Part shown: piece after piece, positions 27,322 through 35,225 of the stretch | Position numbering within the stretch: the first letter of the stretch is position 1 | Layout: each line of letters opens with the position of its first letter | NCBI GenBank assembly: GCA_964425225.1 | Contig: CAYRMD010000001.1 | Span: 1-64,000, forward strand | From: BPJU01 sp964425225 | Lineage (GTDB): Bacteria > Planctomycetota > Planctomycetia > Pirellulales > Pirellulaceae | DNA length: 64,000 nt | Direction of reading: 5' to 3' | Notes under the pieces: model-generated | Told to the model about the DNA's origin: nothing | The model's database searches: none | What the model saw: only the letters and a program-made list of their open reading frames with translations | Position numbers and translations under genes: made by a program

Positions 27322-28197
27322 ATGAGTGAAACAAACGAGTTTTCGGCTGCTGCAAGCTACTGGACGGCGTGTGAAGCTGTGTTGCAGGCCGTGCGCCGGC
27401 AGCGAACAGCGATCCAACAGGCCGCCGACTGGTTTGCATCCAGTATCCAAGTCGGGCGCGTTGTCCATCTTTTTGGTGCCGGACATAGCCGTATTCTGGT
27501 CGAAGAGATCTGGCCGCGTTATGGTTCGTTCCCAGGGTTTCATCCGATCGTGGAGCTGTCGCTGACGTTCCACAACTTGGTTGTGGGAGCCAACGGCCAA
27601 CGTCAAGCGATGTACCTAGAAAACTGTTCAGGACTCGCTGAACGAATCTTGCGGAATTTTTCGCTGTCGCGCGAGGATTCGGCACTGCTGATTTCTTCCA
27701 GTGGTGCGAGCGTCGTGACCATCGAGATGGCGGAACTTTTTCGCCAGGCGCAGATTCGTGTGGTGGCATTGGTAAGCCGTGCCCATTGTCAGTCCATGCC
27801 CAGCCGCCATCCGCGAGGGCTCAAGCTTCCCGACGTGGCGGACCTGGTGTTGGATACGGGGGCTCCGGCGGGCGATGCGGCCGTTCGTATTCCGGGTGTC
27901 GAGATGCCTATTGGCCCTTTGTCGACTGTGGGAGGTTGCCTGGTCGTCAATGCCATAAAGGTCGAAGTTGCCGCTCGACTGGCTGCCCGGGGGGCACTTC
28001 CGCCGGTATTGACAGCAGCGAATGTCATCGGTGCACAATCCTCACGTGAGTTGTTTGAGCAAGCCTACGACGAACATGGGCGCCGCTTGGCTGCCTTGTT
28101 AGTACATGGGAACCAGCAGAGTCCTACACGGGTCCAGCAACATCCTAGTCGGGAACCTAGCGTCTCATGCAACCACGACCATTGCGCACGACAGTAA
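27322..28197 (+). CDS. SIS-domain protein, UPF0309-like phosphosugar binding
   Basis: 291 residues. SIS domain with VVHLFGAGHSRILVEEIW (residues ~47-64), EDSALLISSSGASVVTIEMA (phosphosugar Ser/Thr loop) and DVADLVLDTGAPAGDAAV followed by VEMPIGPLSTVGGCLVVNAI. This order of motifs is that of the UPF0309 family, whose substrate is not established but which probably isomerises or senses an amino-sugar phosphate. The last ~30 residues are His/Ser/Pro-rich and overlap the start of the MetE-like gene by 31 nt. Part of the isomerase-SDR-SIS-MetE cluster. Confidence 0.85.
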   Translation: MSETNEFSAAASYWTACEAVLQAVRRQRTAIQQAADWFASSIQVGRVVHLFGAGHSRILVEEIWPRYGSFPGFHPIVELSLTFHNLVVGANGQRQAMYLENCSGLAERILRNFSLSREDSALLISSSGASVVTIEMAELFRQAQIRVVALVSRAHCQSMPSRHPRGLKLPDVADLVLDTGAPAGDAAVRIPGVEMPIGPLSTVGGCLVVNAIKVEVAARLAARGALPPVLTAANVIGAQSSRELFEQAYDEHGRRLAALLVHGNQQSPTRVQQHPSREPSVSCNHDHCARQ

Positions 28198-29204
28198 TCG
28201 GTAGTTATCCGTGGCCGGGCTGGCTGGAATTCGCGTCAGCTCATTTGGATCAATTCGGTGCGGACGACGTGCGTGAACTGCAAGAAGACGCGGTGATCGT
28301 AGCAGTTCACGATCAATTGGCGGCGGGATTGGATGTGATCAGCGATGGGGAGCAAACTCGGCTGGATTTCAACCTTTCGTTTTATGGCTTTCTGCAGGGC
28401 ATCCGCCGGCAGACGGAGCCCGCGCGACGCTTCGGACCGCCGGCGCACGACCAGCGAGGCCGCCATGCGATCGTCGGCCCCCTAACAGCCCCTCACGGTT
28501 TGGGTGTGGTGGAAGAGTTCGAGCGCTTGCGCCGCGTGGCGCCTTCAGATGTGGCACTTAAAATCAGTGTCCCTGGTCCCTACACGCTCAGCGGCCGGCT
28601 CATCCCGGGTGCCCTCTACCGCGATCGCTACGCCGTCGCCGAGGCGCTTGTACCCATCGTGCGGCAGGAGCTAGAACGGCTCATCGCTACCGGATGCCGA
28701 GAGATTACGATTGATGAACCGTCGATGAGTTGCTATGCCTATCGCGAAGATCGCAATCGTCTGGTAGCGATTTTCAATCAAACGGTCCGAGGACTGCGCG
28801 CACGGTGCCGCCTCTCGACACACCTCTGCTTTGGAAACTACAAAGGACGGGCCGTAGGACTACGACGGTATGCCCCCATGCTGCCCGAATTCCTGGATTT
28901 GGAGATCGATGAGGTCCATCTGGAAATGGCCAATCGAGAATTCGCCGAAGTGGAACTGCTTGCCCGTTTCGCCGAACGATTCGATGTGGCCGTGGGAATA
29001 ATTGATGTAAAAAGCTACTACATAGAAACTCCAGAAGATGTGGCGGAGCGCACGCGTTTGTGTTTGCGTTACGTGTCCGCGGAAAAGTTGGCTTTGGCGC
29101 CGGATTGCGGCTTAAGTCAGACGGCCCGATGGGCTGCCCGCCAAAAGTTAGCCAACTTAGTGCAGGGAGTGCGTCAGGTACGCCGTGAATTGAAGTTGGA
29201 CTGA
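28167..29204 (+). CDS. Cobalamin-independent methionine synthase-like (MetE C-terminal type)
   Basis: 345 residues, matching the stand-alone C-terminal domain of MetE rather than the ~750-residue enzyme. Zinc-ligand motifs are seen as STHLCFGNYKGRA (His-x-Cys) and LAPDCGLSQTARWAARQKL (distal Cys). TTVIGSYPWP, AGLDVISDGEQTRLDFN, VPGPYTLSG and ITIDEPSMSCYA are family blocks. Such short proteins transfer methyl groups to thiols such as homocysteine, but the natural donor is often unknown. The gene overlaps the SIS gene by 31 nt, so it is translated with sugar-metabolism genes rather than with methionine genes, which makes a role in demethylating a methylated compound conceivable (inference). Confidence 0.88.
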   Translation: MQPRPLRTTVIGSYPWPGWLEFASAHLDQFGADDVRELQEDAVIVAVHDQLAAGLDVISDGEQTRLDFNLSFYGFLQGIRRQTEPARRFGPPAHDQRGRHAIVGPLTAPHGLGVVEEFERLRRVAPSDVALKISVPGPYTLSGRLIPGALYRDRYAVAEALVPIVRQELERLIATGCREITIDEPSMSCYAYREDRNRLVAIFNQTVRGLRARCRLSTHLCFGNYKGRAVGLRRYAPMLPEFLDLEIDEVHLEMANREFAEVELLARFAERFDVAVGIIDVKSYYIETPEDVAERTRLCLRYVSAEKLALAPDCGLSQTARWAARQKLANLVQGVRQVRRELKLD

Positions 29205-29241
29205 ACGAGTTGGTCATCGGTAACTACGAGGAGTTCGGCAG

Positions 29242-32200
29242 GTGCGCACGGTGCGTCGTCGACTCGACAAGCTCAACTGTGCCTGGCTGAAGTTCATTCC
29301 CAGCAGTCCGTATCGGGACCTGGGGCCGGTAGGTATCCGCGCTCTCGTACAACTGCTGATGGTTAGCGCCCTCTATTTTGGCAACAGTCAACCGCTCTAT
29401 GCACAAGCGTCTTTCGCCACGGGTAATCCTCTGAAAGCTTCGCGTCCCCTTGATCCACACCAGGCGCTTCAGAGTTTTCGATTGCCAGAAGATTTGGTAA
29501 TCGAACTAGTGGCTAGTGAACCGGATATCGTGGATCCGGTTGCCATCCGTTTCGATGCTCAGGGACACTTATGGGTAGTCCAAATGGTGGACTATCCACA
29601 TGGTCCGGGCGAAGGCCAACCTCCGTTGTCTCGAATCAGCCGCTTGAGTGATGTCGATGGGGATGGGCGATTCGAAACGGCTGTCGTTTTTGCAGATCAT
29701 CTTTTATTTCCCACCGGTCTTCAACCTTGGCGTGATGGCGTACTGGTTACGTTGTCCGGACGCATTGCGTGGATGCGAGACACCGATGGTGATGGCCAGG
29801 CGGATGTAATCGAAGATTGGTTCGAGGGGTTCGAAGAGGGCAATTCCCAATTGCGTGCGAACCACCCGGTGCTGGGGCTCGATAACAAGGTCTATGTTGC
29901 CAATGGACTGCGCGGTGGGAATGTGCGCGATGTGCGACGCGCTGTCCAACCTGTTGTTTCCATTCGCAATCGTGATTTTCGCTTTGATCCTTGCGGCGAC
30001 TCTTACGAACCGATTTCAGGACTCGGCCAATTTGGGCTAACGTTTGATGATTTTGGGCGCCGCTTTGTCTGTAGCAATCGCAATCCTTGCCGGCATGTCG
30101 TACTGGAAGATCGTTACTTGGCGCGAAGCCCCCATGTGCGGATCGCAGAAGTCATGCACGATGTGGCCGCGTTTGCCGAAAAATCCCGCGTGCATCCTTT
30201 GACGCGGGCTTGGACTACATCCAATCTCCATGCCCACCAGTTCACCGCGGCATGTGGTGTTCTGTGGTACCGGGGCACGGCACTTCCCGAGCAATATCGC
30301 AACAATGTGTTTATCTGTGAACCAACCGGTAATTTGGTCCATCGCGAAATCGTTACTCCACTGGGAGCTAGTTTTGTCGCACAGCCGGCATACGAAGACC
30401 GAGAGTTTTTGGCAAGTACGGATGAGTGGTTTCGGCCAGTTAATTTGGAGCTGGGACCGGACGGAGCGCTTTATGTAGTGGATATGTATCGGGCAGTGAT
30501 CGAGCATCCGGAGTTCATGCCGGAGGAGCTTAAAAATCGGCCGGACCTTTACCTGGGCCGTGACCGTGGACGCATTTGGCGGATCCGCTCCAAGGAAGCA
30601 GTCTACCATCCACCTCGAATCGGTAGCTCGTTCGACCAGTGGCTGCATGCCTTGGAGCATCCTAATGCCTGGCAACGAGAGACAGCAGCGCGGCTAATTC
30701 TGGAGAAGCAACCCAAAGAGGCACCAGCCGCGTTGCGCCGTGTGGCAGCCCACAGCGCTACGCCCATCGGGCGCATTCACGCTCTGTGGTTGCTCGATGG
30801 TCTAAAGCAGCTAGATAGCGAACTGTTACAACGAGCATTGGAAGATCCGGAGCCAGTGGTGCGGGAACAGGCGCTCATTTTAAGTGAGCCCTTTCGGGAT
30901 GATGCTTCTTGGAGAAAGCGCGTAACTTCCCTGGCAAGCGATCCGGATGCACGGGTGCGATTCCAAGCTGCGCTGTGGCTGATACCGGCCCAGCCATCAG
31001 AACTGGATGCTCTGGCCGTTATCTTGGAGCGTGGCGTTGACGATCTATGGACGCGACGCGCCGTCCAATTGGCCACCGGGCAATACTCGGATCTGTTCCT
31101 ACTAAAAATACTGGAGCATCAAGCGAGTGGTCGGGTCGGCGGCGACCCATGGCTGGATTGTATCCGCGAAATTGCGGCGACCGCCGGGCAGGCGGCTCAG
31201 CCTAAACGAAACGTATTGGTTCGACTGTTATCCCAGGCTACCGCGGCACAACCGGCGGTAATGCGCCGAGCGCGAATCGCTTTGGCGCGCCTACTGGATG
31301 GTTGGTCGCAACGAGCACCGCAGACTTTGACATGGCTCACCGACGATCAACACTCCCTGTGGCAACAACTAGTCGCACAACTGGAACCGCAAGCCCTCGA
31401 CCGCTCTGCTCCCGAAGACCAACGTGTCGAAGCCATGGAGTTGATCCGGTTCGAACCCAGCTCCGACGTCCTGGGGCAAATAGCTCGAAATACCCAAGAA
31501 CCGACGTCAATTCGCGTCGCAGCGATTCGATTCGTCACTTCCACGGCACATCGAGCGTTCTGGGAGGTGCTTATCGAGCGCTTTACCCAGGAGTTGCCAG
31601 CCGTACGCACTGCGGTGGTAGAGGCTGCTTTGGCTCGTCGTGACGTGGCAGATCTTTTGCTTGTTGCTATGGAAAAAGGTCAATTACCCGCGTCGCACGT
31701 GGCGGCTGTCGACTGGATTCGCCTGGAAAAGCATTCCGCTCCTGAAATTCGTCAGCGCATCGCCCGGTTGGCGTCGCAACGCGTCAGCGAAGACCGGCAG
31801 GCGGTTCTGGAACGTTACAAACCGTGTCTGGAACTTCCGGCCGATCCGATACGCGGTCGGACGGTATTCGCGCGTTCCTGCGCAAACTGCCACCGAATCG
31901 GCACCCTGGGTGTCGATGTGGCCCCCGATATTTCTGACTCTCGTACAAAAACTCCTCAACAACTTCTGCTCGATATCCTGCAACCGAATCGAGCGATCGA
32001 CGGCAATTACATCAGCTACGTTGTTCAAACGACAGACGGTCGAGTTTTAACCGGCATCATATCGTCAGAAACGGCTACAACAATCACGTTGCGCCAAGCA
32101 GAAAATAAGACCGAAACCTTAGCACGCGATAACATTGAATCCATTCAGTCCACCGGTAAGTCGCTTATGCCAGAAGGCGTCGAGCAAGATATCGGTCTCC

Positions 32201-32277
32201 AGGAGATGGCAGATCTGATTTCCTTTATTAAGAACTGGCGGTATTTGCCGCAAGATTTGGGAGCAGTAAGCCAATGA
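29242..32277 (+). CDS. PVC-type membrane-bound dehydrogenase with HEAT repeats and c-type haem
   Basis: 1011 residues. N-terminal hydrophobic export segment (~29-53). Residues ~75-430 form a beta-propeller-like dehydrogenase domain (FDAQGHLWVVQMVDYPHG, DGDGRFETAVVFAD, GLRGGNVRD, ELGPDGALYVVDMYR). Residues ~440-860 are HEAT-like repeats. The C-terminal cytochrome c domain has one CxxCH (C880-A-N-C883-H884) and later SLMPEGVEQ with the Met typical of axial ligation. This architecture is characteristic of Planctomycetes and is thought to oxidise sugars or polyols in the periplasm, passing electrons to haem. The start is GTG with GAGGAG 8 nt upstream. It is 37 bp after the MetE-like gene and probably in the same operon. 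Confidence 0.93.
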   Translation: MRTVRRRLDKLNCAWLKFIPSSPYRDLGPVGIRALVQLLMVSALYFGNSQPLYAQASFATGNPLKASRPLDPHQALQSFRLPEDLVIELVASEPDIVDPVAIRFDAQGHLWVVQMVDYPHGPGEGQPPLSRISRLSDVDGDGRFETAVVFADHLLFPTGLQPWRDGVLVTLSGRIAWMRDTDGDGQADVIEDWFEGFEEGNSQLRANHPVLGLDNKVYVANGLRGGNVRDVRRAVQPVVSIRNRDFRFDPCGDSYEPISGLGQFGLTFDDFGRRFVCSNRNPCRHVVLEDRYLARSPHVRIAEVMHDVAAFAEKSRVHPLTRAWTTSNLHAHQFTAACGVLWYRGTALPEQYRNNVFICEPTGNLVHREIVTPLGASFVAQPAYEDREFLASTDEWFRPVNLELGPDGALYVVDMYRAVIEHPEFMPEELKNRPDLYLGRDRGRIWRIRSKEAVYHPPRIGSSFDQWLHALEHPNAWQRETAARLILEKQPKEAPAALRRVAAHSATPIGRIHALWLLDGLKQLDSELLQRALEDPEPVVREQALILSEPFRDDASWRKRVTSLASDPDARVRFQAALWLIPAQPSELDALAVILERGVDDLWTRRAVQLATGQYSDLFLLKILEHQASGRVGGDPWLDCIREIAATAGQAAQPKRNVLVRLLSQATAAQPAVMRRARIALARLLDGWSQRAPQTLTWLTDDQHSLWQQLVAQLEPQALDRSAPEDQRVEAMELIRFEPSSDVLGQIARNTQEPTSIRVAAIRFVTSTAHRAFWEVLIERFTQELPAVRTAVVEAALARRDVADLLLVAMEKGQLPASHVAAVDWIRLEKHSAPEIRQRIARLASQRVSEDRQAVLERYKPCLELPADPIRGRTVFARSCANCHRIGTLGVDVAPDISDSRTKTPQQLLLDILQPNRAIDGNYISYVVQTTDGRVLTGIISSETATTITLRQAENKTETLARDNIESIQSTGKSLMPEGVEQDIGLQEMADLISFIKNWRYLPQDLGAVSQ

Positions 32278-32555
32278 CGGTGGCCGCAAGGAGCGCGTAA
32301 CCTACGTGATTCGTGTGGTCAAAGAATTCTTTCCAATAGCCTGAGGCCTGTAACCTCTGTCCCAGGTCACTTGCCTGCATCGATTCCTCGGATTTTACCG
32401 AACAGCGATTGTAGTATAAGGGGAACTCGCTTTCTCTTACTTTCCTATTGTGAGCAAGTGTGAAATCAATTGTAGTTGGCGGGCGGGTTGTGTTCGATTG
32501 TGCCATGTATGGTAAAAAGTAGTCGGAAATTCACTATCACAATGGATGAATGATT

Positions 32556-33974
32556 ATGACTCATATTTGTGATCATTCGGCAACCGTTTTGTCGGAGCTT
32601 ATCCGAAATGGTGAGCTTTCGGCACGCGACCTGGTAACCGCTTGTCTGGAACGGATTGAGCAGTGGAACCCACTTGTCAACGCGATCGTGACACTGACCG
32701 CTGACCAAGCTGTGGATGCGGCGTTTCTGGCGGATGAGCAATGGGCCAAAAAAGAGCGCCTGGGCAGGCTGCATGGTCTACCCGTGGTGCACAAAGACCT
32801 ATTCGAGACACGAGGGGTGCGGACTACCTACGGTTCTCTGCCATTCCGCGACCACATTCCTCAGTTGGATGCCGTGATTGTGGAACGCCAGAGAGCTGCC
32901 GGAGCGATCATGCTTGGCAAATCGAATACGCCGGAGTTTGGCGCCGGTTCCCAGACATTCAATGCCGTTTTCGGAGCCACACGCAATCCATATAACCTCG
33001 CCCGGACCTGTGGTGGAAGCAGTGGTGGTTCGGCCGTCGCGCTGGCCTGCGGCATGTCAACCCTGGCCGATGGTACCGATACGGGAGGTTCGTTGCGCAA
33101 TCCTGCGTCGTTTTGTAATGTGGTCGGTTTTCGCCCGACCGCCGGGCGTGTAACCATCTGGCCCGACCCGATGGGATGGTTCACGTTGAATGTGGCTGGT
33201 CCCATGGGACGAACCGTCGAAGACGTAGCTTTGCTCCTTTCGGTGATTGCCGGCCCGGATCGGCGTTCACCTATCGCTTTGCCGGAACCAGGCGACTGTT
33301 TTCTTCGACCGCTAGAAAGAGATTTTCGTGGTGCGCGCCTGGCGTATAGCCCGACGCTGGGAGGTTTACCGGTCGAGCGCCCTGTTCTGGACGTTCTGGA
33401 GATGGCTCTTGACGTGTTCCTCTCTGCCGGCTGTATTGTCGAGCAGGCTGATCCGGATTTGTCGGGTGCAGACGAGGTGTTTTGTACGATCCGCGCCTGG
33501 AGATTCGCGCAACTTTTTGCCGATTGGATCGCCCGATACCCCGGACAAATCAAGGAGACAATCGTCTGGAATGTAGAACAGGGAAAGCGATTGACCGGAG
33601 AAGACCTTGCTCGAGCCGAGGTGCTCCGGACCCAAATCTTTCATCGCATGCGGCTCTTTTTTGAAAGATATGACTTTCTTTTGGCTCCGGTCGTCCAGGT
33701 AGTACCATTCGACGTTGATCTGCCTTATGTGCAATCCATCAACGGCGTTCCCATGGATTCTTATCTCGACTGGATGAAGTCCTGTTATTGGATTTCAGTT
33801 ACCGGATTGCCAGCCATATCGGTGCCGGGAGGATTTACAGACGATGGTTTGCCGATTGGGTTACAAATTGTAGGACCACCGCTCGAAGATTTTTCCGTAC
33901 TACAGCTCGCCTATTTCTTTCAAGAAGCGACGTCGTATTGGAAACGTCACCCTGTTTTAACAGAAAAACGGTAG
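32556..33974 (+). CDS. Amidase (amidase signature family)
   Basis: 472 residues from the ATG at 32556 (an ATG at 32550 adds two residues; GGATGA fits the later start better). Ser-cisSer-Lys triad: Lys in PVVHKDLFETRG, cis-Ser in TCGGSSGGSAVALA, nucleophile Ser in TDTGGSLRNPASFCNVVGFRPT. It hydrolyses amides to carboxylate and ammonia. The family also includes GatA, but no gatB/gatC gene is adjacent, and the C-terminal LPAISVPGGFTDDGLPIGLQIVGPP is common to amidases in general, so a catabolic amidase is the better name. It is separated from the PVC gene by 278 bp. Confidence 0.92.
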   Translation: MTHICDHSATVLSELIRNGELSARDLVTACLERIEQWNPLVNAIVTLTADQAVDAAFLADEQWAKKERLGRLHGLPVVHKDLFETRGVRTTYGSLPFRDHIPQLDAVIVERQRAAGAIMLGKSNTPEFGAGSQTFNAVFGATRNPYNLARTCGGSSGGSAVALACGMSTLADGTDTGGSLRNPASFCNVVGFRPTAGRVTIWPDPMGWFTLNVAGPMGRTVEDVALLLSVIAGPDRRSPIALPEPGDCFLRPLERDFRGARLAYSPTLGGLPVERPVLDVLEMALDVFLSAGCIVEQADPDLSGADEVFCTIRAWRFAQLFADWIARYPGQIKETIVWNVEQGKRLTGEDLARAEVLRTQIFHRMRLFFERYDFLLAPVVQVVPFDVDLPYVQSINGVPMDSYLDWMKSCYWISVTGLPAISVPGGFTDDGLPIGLQIVGPPLEDFSVLQLAYFFQEATSYWKRHPVLTEKR

Positions 33975-34078
33975 AACTGGATTGTTGCCCTATTACGTCG
34001 ATCAAATGTATGATAGTAGCGTGGCTTTTAGCCGTTGCCACCTAATATAAGAATTTCGCTACGAAAGGTATTTGTGGA

Positions 34079-34306
34079 ATGGGAGCGAGACATCTCATGC
34101 AAAATCTTAGGTTCGTAGTGACGATTGTCCTCATAGCGATTGTCGTCGTTTTTGTGTTACAAAACTTCACACAGGTTACGCTCTCGCTTTTTTCCATTAA
34201 CGTCTCGATGCCGCTTGCTCTGTTGATTGTATTGGTTTACCTGTTGGGCATGCTAACCGGCCACACATTTGTATCGATGATAAGACGAATGACGCGGCGC
34301 TTCTAA
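34079..34306 (+). CDS. LapA-like small membrane protein (DUF1049)
   Basis: 75 residues with two hydrophobic segments (residues ~10-29 and ~40-62) and the family pattern VVVFVLQNFTQVTLSLF, then VLVYLLGMLTGHTF and a basic tail RRMTRR. This matches LapA/DUF1049 inner-membrane proteins that take part in lipopolysaccharide assembly or envelope stress in Gram-negatives. GAAAGG lies 10 nt before the ATG at 34079; an internal ATG at 34097 is also possible. Confidence 0.8.
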   Translation: MGARHLMQNLRFVVTIVLIAIVVVFVLQNFTQVTLSLFSINVSMPLALLIVLVYLLGMLTGHTFVSMIRRMTRRF

Positions 34307-35225
34307 GCTGGCATTCTGCCGTTAATTAGGAGGCGTCTACCATGAAACGTGCTTCAGCGCTGAGGCGTTAAAGCATAGAGGCTCGCCAAAAATGTAACCA
34401 AGACGTGGAATTGAGGACAGTGTCGTGGTATCCTTCCGTGGGCCCAAGTCGTGATACGGGCCGGTTTAGCATTCGGAACTGCTTTGAATCGTTGAATGAG
34501 GGCCGCGTTAGAGCGTATCCGATAATTAGCCAATCCTACGGCCGAGGTCCATGTGCCGCGCCAGCAAAGCCCGTTGTATGGGTGGGTTCTAATTCCGACT
34601 TGTCTAACAAGTGCGTCGCGGAAACAGCCCCTTATTCGTTCTGATGCGATTGGCACTTTACCAAGAGTTCGGCCCGTATCCTGTTCGAAAATGCCACCTA
34701 GGCATGAGTGCTGTCACAAAAGCTATTGGCATATTGGCAGAAATCGAGCGCCTGGTGGTCCTTGCGGTATCAGCAGGTAACGTTGGCAAGAAGTTGTCTT
34801 TTTTCCCAAAAAAAGAGGTGTAGATCATGAGTCAATCCATACCAATCACGGGTAGGATCCGTATGAACGCTAAGGGAAATCGCATTGATTCGGCGAAAAA
34901 ATAACGTCGAGCGACGCATTTACTAAAGAGGTACAGCAGTTTGTCAGAACAAACACCCGTCACACAACCCAGCTCGAACGGCGCTCGTTGTACGCAAGCT
35001 CCAAATGGCCGCGGTGGGTTGTTTGCCTCGGACCGGTAAGTACAATGCACCAAATTGTTAACCGGGGCTTTTGGGTCAAGCTGTAACCGACAATTACTGG
35101 ATCTTTAAACGTGCGCCGTGGATCCAGTTGCTGCGGCGCAGAGTGAAAAGCCAAAGGAAGGTGCCTTCACTGTGACCGACAACAGCCGCGGAGGTTTCGC
35201 AGTTTTGGGGAGCGATCATCAATCC
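34307..35225. other. 0.9-kb spacer with possible gene remnants
   Basis: A near-perfect ribosome binding site (TTAGGAGG, 34326-34333) is followed at 34342 by an ATG whose frame closes after nine codons at 34371, as expected for a decayed gene or a leader peptide. A second 25-codon frame (34827-34904) follows AGAGGTG. Neither encodes a recognisable protein. The upstream extension of the cytochrome gene (from GTG 35118) lies at the right end. No repeats seen. Confidence 0.4.

Noticed and set aside
32228..32506. 92-codon minus-strand frame with a hydrophobic end
   Set aside because: It begins between the PVC dehydrogenase and amidase genes without a ribosome binding site and ends inside the PVC gene; its hydrophobic end is antisense to PVC coding sequence.
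32550..33974. Amidase considered as GatA
   Set aside because: No gatB or gatC gene is adjacent, and the signature motifs are shared by all amidase-signature enzymes, so the general name is safer.
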